From Pinus tabuliformis (lineage: Eukaryota > Streptophyta > Pinopsida > Pinales > Pinaceae): a stretch of DNA of 64,000 nt. Positions within the stretch are counted from its first letter, which is position 1. Each line of letters begins with the position of its first letter. The translations under genes were made by a program, and so were the position numbers. The notes under the pieces were generated by a model. The model was not told the origin of the DNA, made no database searches, and saw only the letters and a list, made by a program, of their open reading frames with translations. This document shows positions 58,700 through 64,000 of this stretch, piece after piece. The stretch is from NCBI GenBank assembly GCA_031772625.1, contig CM062817.1, positions 886,018,184-886,082,183 on the forward strand. Direction: 5' to 3'.

Positions 58700-59862
58700 T
58701 TGACTGATTTACTATAGTAAAATGTAGTAAAAAGGTTAATGTACAGTCAGCAGAATAAAAGGTAAATCGGGTCAACATGGTTAAAGAGTATCAATGTCAA
58801 AGGGTATCAGATGAAATAAAAAAGTAACTAAAGCCTCCAGTGTAAGAGTTCAAAACAGCAAAGAGCATAAAGGGCTACAAACCAAACTATAAAGGCCAAC
58901 AACACCACAATAAAAGGGACAACATGAAAGTAGTTCAATAGATGTCTTTATCTTCTTGCAAGAAGATATTTGTATTTCCTAGATTAAATCTCAAGTTAGT
59001 TTGAGATATTTTGTAATAATTTTTGTATAAATACTTCACAAATCGAAATATGTAGGGTGGATTCTTAGACATTTCTATAGACTTCTTAATTAAAATACTG
59101 TAAAGTTATTGTATCACTCACTGGGCCAGCAAGCTGGATTGATGATTAAAGACAAGATATTTCACAGGATTCATGTGTAAAGTAAAGTGCAGACAAGTAT
59201 TTTCTCACGTTGTTGTTTTCTTTCTTAAAAGTTTTTCCATAATGTATATCTGAATCTGAATGCTATAACATGGAATGATATCTCAGAATTTGCTTAATTG
59301 CACTCTGTTTTAACTGTTATGCATTTGAATGTTTTCTATTGATATCTAAGTTAAAGAATTCTTAATTGCTCCTTAGTTTAGGTTGTCTCTTTATAATCTA
59401 TAACAAAGGATTCTTAAGTGCCATTTGTTTCTGATTACCCTCTGTTCCTCGTTTAAGTCCCAGTCTGAGAATTCTTAATTGCTCTCTCACCCTGATTCAA
59501 ACCATTTCACCCCTTTGACCTAAATACCTGCACTCTACTATGATATCTTACCCTTTGAACATTCCCTTTAGTGAGTTAATTCTAGTTCTGTTGCCCTTGT
59601 GTTGACTCCATAGCCCAATGGTCTAAAGACATCATTCTATCCATATGTTTTAAGGATCCCACATTCCAATCTTCAATACAAATCAAAACCCCTTGAACAT
59701 TCAAAACTAGCCTAAAATCCCAACAAACAAAGCTAAATCATATAGAGAGAGCCCTCTCTGAGCCATAGGTTGGCTAGAGCCTATGCTTAAAAGTTGGTTT
59801 GTGGTTACCTCGGTCATTTTCTTTCTTCTAATAACTTCTAGAGAAAATTCTGAGTGATAACA
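58700..59862 (+). repeat. 5' LTR of element I (start uncertain)
   Basis: The right end, TGATAACA at 59862, is fixed by the primer site after it. A GTATAAATAC box lies near 59026. The left end was not determined; 58480-58930 may be part of the LTR or of H. Confidence 0.55.
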
Positions 59863-59865
59863 TAG

Positions 59866-59883
59866 TGGCGACCATACTGGGGA
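59866..59883 (+). other. Primer-binding site of element I
   Basis: TGGCGACCATACTGGGGA, three bases after the LTR, 15 of 18 positions the same as E's primer site. Confidence 0.8.
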
Positions 59884-60029
59884 CATTGAATCCTCAATCC
59901 TAATAAAGCTTTAAGAAAATTCTAAATCTACATTTTGAGCCTCTTAAAGTCATTTGTTAGAAGTTATTTTGAAAAATCTCACAAAAAAAATTAAAAAATT
60001 TGAAATTTTGGCTTCCAGGAAGACTCATT

Positions 60030-60646
60030 TTACTAGGGCTAATCCAAACCCAAACCCTGCCCCAGTAGTTGAGAATCCCAACCTAATTTCTAGAAAATCC
60101 AAAAAAGAATAAAGTTTAGTTAGCCAGATATCATTAGTTAAAGCTAATTCATGTCCTTATGAGTGGTTATTTTTAGAATAACTTCCCTTTGATGTGCCAT
60201 TTGATCTTTCATGATTTAGAACAAAATCTGAAAATGCACTCAGTGAAACTGTTTTAGATCCTGACTTCATTGTAGACCTTGAAGTTTAACAGGACAACAA
60301 ATCCATTGATGAATACATTCTGAAATCTCCATAATCGTCCATTAATACTGCCACAACCCCTGAGCTTTTTGAACAATTGTCCATTACTTTGAGTTCACCA
60401 TTATTCCCTTCAACTTCATCAATAAAACCTTGTGAAGTCCATTCTTCACCATCATTTATACCTACTCCCCCTCACCAACCTATCATTACCCATTGATCAC
60501 CTACTAGCCTTCGTTCTTCATCCACTACTGCATCATCTCCAACTACTTCAACCCCACATATTAACCCCTCCCAGCTTACAGCCATGGAAAATAGATATGC
60601 TCTTCTTGTTTTACCTGCCCAACGTGGTGTTATGCCAGCATACTAC
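60030..60646 (+). pseudogene. gag: gag start of element I, Ogre/Tat-like, cut by element J
   Basis: A Ser/Pro/Thr-rich N-terminal region (ANPNPNPAPVVENPN, STTASSPTTSTPHINPS) is followed by AMENRYALLVLPAQ, which resembles the MANRYAPLNLPA words I know from Ogre/Tat gag. The reading stops at 60646, where element J begins. Broken as well as truncated. Confidence 0.6.
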
Positions 60647-61670
60647 TGTTTCCAGGAAAAATAGTGTCTTTTCGATCTGCTAGTCCTACTAGGATTGGCA
60701 GCTATCCTAGAAACAAACAATCAAAGTAATTTGTGATTTCCTCTATGTATGATAAATAAGAGAGAAGAAGAGGGACCAAACTAGATCTTCCGCTTGACTC
60801 CTTGCTTGATATCTCTCCCCCTTGATAGAGCTTGCACCTCCTCTCCTACTTGTCCCGCTTATAGAATACCTGTAGAAACAAAGTAACAAAACACCATCAA
60901 TGCATCTCGATCTATTATATCATAAACAATGCAAAATCAGAAATACATTGAACATACAATAACATTCACAAATACACGATTGTATGGAGGAAAAATCAAA
61001 GAACTTTATTAAAATAGAAGGGAGAATTAGAACCCAGTTGTCTGATCCAGCATCATCCTCCCAGCATCAAAGCCCTCTTCACCTGATGAAAAGCAAAAGC
61101 ACCCAACAATACAATGCTCTTTCTCAAAGACACACTATCAACACTTCCTTACAAATTACAAAATTCCATCCCTCTAGATCTCTCAGATGAGGGATCCATT
61201 TATAGATGTCTCCAAGGGTGTGAGTCATCTCTGGGTTTTTGATTAGTGTCATTCCACTTGCTATTCTTGGTTCCACTTGGAGATTTCTTGGATCTCTTAC
61301 TCATCCCTGGGCGAATTCAGAGAGGCAAGTGTCATAGGAGAAGTTTCTAGAAGATTCCATGAGCATCCACTTAGCAAAATGTCTCGGAAATTTGTCCATC
61401 CTCACTCATCGCACCCCACAAAAGGCCTCTTCAGTATGCATCGCACCTAGCTAGTGTAGAAGTCAGTATGCATCGCACCCTGACAGTGGAGTAGTCAGTA
61501 TGGTCCAGTTTTGACCAGTTCTGAGTGTTTTTCAGGTGGAACTTTTGGGGAATGATGTAATCAATTGACCATGATCCTTTAGGGTATGAAACAAAACTTT
61601 TAGGGATTAAAGATCCCTTGGTTTATCAACCTATATATTGGGGTTGCAGTGCCAGAATATCTCTATAATA
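60647..61670 (-). repeat. 3' LTR of element J
   Basis: 1024 bp, plus-strand TGTTTCCAGG to CTCTATAATA. Similar to E's LTR over blocks such as CAAGTGTCATAGGAGAAG. A minus-strand CTATAAATGG box lies near 61195-61204. A short CAGTATGCATCGCACC repeat occurs at about 61432 and 61467. Confidence 0.85.
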
Positions 61671-62820
61671 GTTGCCCCCTAAAGCATGAAGTCGTAAATC
61701 TTTTGATGTCGGGTGAAATGCTTTATCATGAGGATCTGAGGTATTCGAACTGGAAGGTGACTTGTATAAGATACAATACAATACATCATCATCATATTAT
61801 TTTCATGATCTAGCTGAGGCGGGCATTCCCATGCTCAGCTTTATAAATTCATTTTCATGTACATAGAATAGACAATCGTCTGTAGTTGCAAACTGGTGAT
61901 TCTTCATATGAAGAGTCATCTTCCCTGGCTTATATGATTATCATGCAACTTCTGTGTACATTTGATGTCTTTATATTCCTGAATATATCTCAACTCAGAT
62001 GGATGAATCTAGATCTGGGGTCTTCAAACTCGTTCAATCTTTTCCCGATGTACAAATCGATCCATGTGAAAAGATGTCCTGAAGTCAAACATGGAAAGAC
62101 ATCGCCTGATTACCAGCCAATAATGTAAGCTGTTAACAGGTGCGAGAGGAATCACCGATAATGATAATGACCCTCAAGGTACTACAGTACAATTCACATG
62201 GTGTGAATATATGATCCGATGTCGAACACCACGCAAAATCTTTCGGTCGAAGGCCATCGATGTAAACTTGTCGCCGGAAGTGAGAAACTTGTCATTGAGG
62301 CATACAAGCTTCAAAGTACTAAAAGGGTTGTTTCTAAGTCAACTTCTTGGATAATGAGCTGATGTCGAGAAGAAGTGACCTGTCGTAGGAGGGCCTTAAT
62401 GTATCCCACATCTACAACACGAAATGAAGCAAATGATTTTCTGGAGGTGAAAACGATCTGATGATACAAGGCTTAGGAATGGCGGTCATGAAAAATAGAG
62501 GGTGAAGGTATTGCAGTGGATGAGGCATTAACTGGATGGTGAATTCTCTGAATGACTTCTCTTGAATATATTGGCGACATTGAGATGGATTGGTAGCGTT
62601 GACCCCAAAATATGGATGGTATGGAGGACCAATGGTGATATGACAGGTGAACAGAATAACCCAACCCGACTCAATCATGGTGATGGAGTGAAAGTGTCAT
62701 GTTCAAGAGCGACCTGCTACCAATAAAATTCTTCAAGTTTTCTTCCCTTTTCCCCAGTCATTGCTAACCAGTACCTATTTATTTTTGTCAAGCTTGAGAA
62801 GAATAACATATGCTTGTTTT
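61671..62820 (-). other. Non-coding 3' part of element J
   Basis: Starts with the polypurine tract and aligns with 31253-32400 of E. No convincing gene on either strand. Confidence 0.7.
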
Positions 62821-62842
62821 ATAATTTTCCCTTCGGGCAAAC

Positions 62843-63238
62843 CTGTCGCTATGTTTTAGCGAGTCTAACGACAGTGAAACTCGTTCTTGTCTGGGTGGAC
62901 AAGTTTGTAGCTATTGTTTTCATGAGTTTAACGACAAAGACAACTCGGTCCTTTTCATGTTTAGAGAGTTTGAAAAGAGACAAAAAGGAAACTCCAACAG
63001 TTCTTTTTCGTAGCATAATCCCTTAAGTCCGAAAGAGATTATAATAATACAAAAGGGATGACTTTTCCGATCACTTTAGCGAGCCAAAAAAGACAAGTGC
63101 TCGATCTTTTTTATGAGATAATCCCTCAGGTCTGAAAAAAGATTAAAATATACAGGAGGGATGGCACTTCCAGTCACTTTAGCGAGCTGGAGAGGCCAAT
63201 AGCTTGACAATCTTTTCATATTTAGTGAGTCTGAAAAG
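62843..63238. repeat. Stem-loop array of element J
   Basis: CTGTCG/CGACAG (62843-62874), CTTTTCA/TGAAAAG (62951-62977), ATCCCTT/AAGGGAT (63018-63059), ATCTTTTTT/AAAAAAGAT (63104-63143), CTTTTCA/TGAAAAG (63212-63238). Same order and loop words (TTTTAGCGAGTC, TTTAGAGAGTT, TTTAGTGAGTC) as array 1 of E, with several arms changed in pairs. Confidence 0.8.
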
Positions 63239-63497
63239 AGTTTAAAGGAGACTCGTTTTTTAGGAAGGAGTGGCGTTTAGGGTAGAAACTAGTTCTGGAT
63301 AATCTTGCAACTTCTCAAAACATGGTGATGTGAAGAGGGTGGCTAACAGGACCACTCATTGCAGTTGTTCCTCAAAATGGTAAACAATCAAGTGGAAGCG
63401 TATGATCGACCAAAAGGATGGAGGTGATGGAAGGAACACAACAAAGGTTCAAAAGGCTGATATAATTACGATCACAAGGGTTATTTACCGAAGGTGG

Positions 63498-63655
63498 GTT
63501 CATTTTTTAACGAGCTTCAACTCTAGGGGAACATATGCTCAGTTGGCAAGTTCATTTTTTAACGAGCTTGAACCTTCCAGAAACATTGCTCATTTGGCAG
63601 GTTCATTTTTTAACGAACTTGAACCTTGCGGAAACATTGCTCATTTTCCTTTTTA
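63498..63655. repeat. About 51-bp minisatellite of element J
   Basis: Units start with GTTCATTTTTTAACGA at 63498, 63550 and 63601. The third has a perfect 7-bp stem AGGTTCA/TGAACCT (63599-63626) around a 14-base loop. It corresponds to the 50-bp array of E. Confidence 0.88.
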
Positions 63656-64000
63656 TGTAAGCTAGGAATGACCTATCTAAAAAGCTAGAAAAACTATTAA
63701 AGCTAAGGAACTACTAAGGTTAGGTAGGATGGTTTCGTCCACGGAACGGTTCAAATGCTTCCTTTGCTTCATCTGCGGTGCAGACAAAGGTGAATGGTGG
63801 ATCAGACCAATCACCTAACTTAAGAAGTTGAAAAACTAAAAAGCTAAAAAGTTAAAAAAACTAAAAAACTAAAAATGAAATTGGTCGTTTTTAGTTTGCA
63901 TAAAAAGGTTTGCATGCCCCCAGGCATCGAGAAAAGGAGAGTCTCCAGGTAACCATATGGAAGTCACTGCGGTTAAGTAGGATTGTTTTGTCAACAGAGC
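63656..64000. other. Element J continuing to the window edge
   Basis: A-rich CTAAAAAG runs near 63830-63870. No gene seen. An antisense gene as in E would be expected further right. Confidence 0.5.

Larger units (their letters stand above)
60647..64000 (-). mobile_element. Element J: relative of element E, only its 3' end in the window
   Basis: Left LTR 60647-61670, polypurine tract 61671-61684, then 2.3 kb aligning with the 3' non-coding part of E. Minus strand. LTR and non-coding part are clearly related to E but strongly diverged, so it is another family or subfamily. It is inserted in gag of I, with actac (60642-60646) as the expected duplication. pol lies beyond the right edge. Confidence 0.85.

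Noticed and set aside
1-64000. Host genes, tRNA or rRNA genes
   Set aside because: I looked for conserved host protein patterns and tRNA-like cloverleaf words; the only tRNA-related words are retroelement primer sites. A divergent or short gene could still have been missed by eye.

Overview
The window looks like intergenic, repeat-dense DNA from a land plant with a very large genome. I found no host gene, tRNA, rRNA or CRISPR array. Nearly everything belongs to nested retroelements, mostly Ty3/gypsy elements of the Tat/OTA type, plus a chromovirus, a copia element and a Penelope-like element (PLE) with a hammerhead-type ribozyme core. PLEs of this kind are rare in plants and, from memory, have been reported in conifers, so a gymnosperm is my best guess. 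That is inference, not proof.

Nested layout (letters are mine). F is the oldest layer: a plus-strand Tat-like element seen at about 24170-24325 and again at 46132-51934. Copia element D (24326-46126, 5-bp target duplication atcat) sits in F's pol. Young element E (30213-45305, minus strand, 15.1 kb, duplication catct, LTRs about 1.5% different by eye) sits in D's 3' LTR. A PLE remnant (about 48897-50303) splits the end of F's integrase, and copia-like LTR G (51935-52731) cuts F's antisense gene. Left of 23922 lies gypsy element B (11050-12768, 19807-23922). B was broken by element A (window start to 11049, LTRs about 2% different) and by chromovirus C (12769-19806, LTRs about 10% different).

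The right third holds a C-rich promoter-like block (53735-55276), an unrecognised coiled-coil ORF remnant H (55277-58479), and the 5' LTR, primer site and gag start of another Tat/Ogre-like element I (to 60646). I is cut by element J (60647 to beyond the window), a relative of E.

The most unusual biology is in the E/F/J group. First, a second RNase H (aRNH type) lies after the integrase, whereas in A it lies between protease and RT. Second, an antisense gene with a plant-mobile-domain-like N-terminal part follows the aRNH and is recognisable in both E and F. Third, the non-coding ends of E and J carry many stem-loops whose loops share a TTTTAACGAG-like core while the paired arms differ from one to the next. 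All retroelement copies here are treated as fossils. Coordinates of LTR ends, primer sites and duplications are read directly; domain limits inside pol are approximate.
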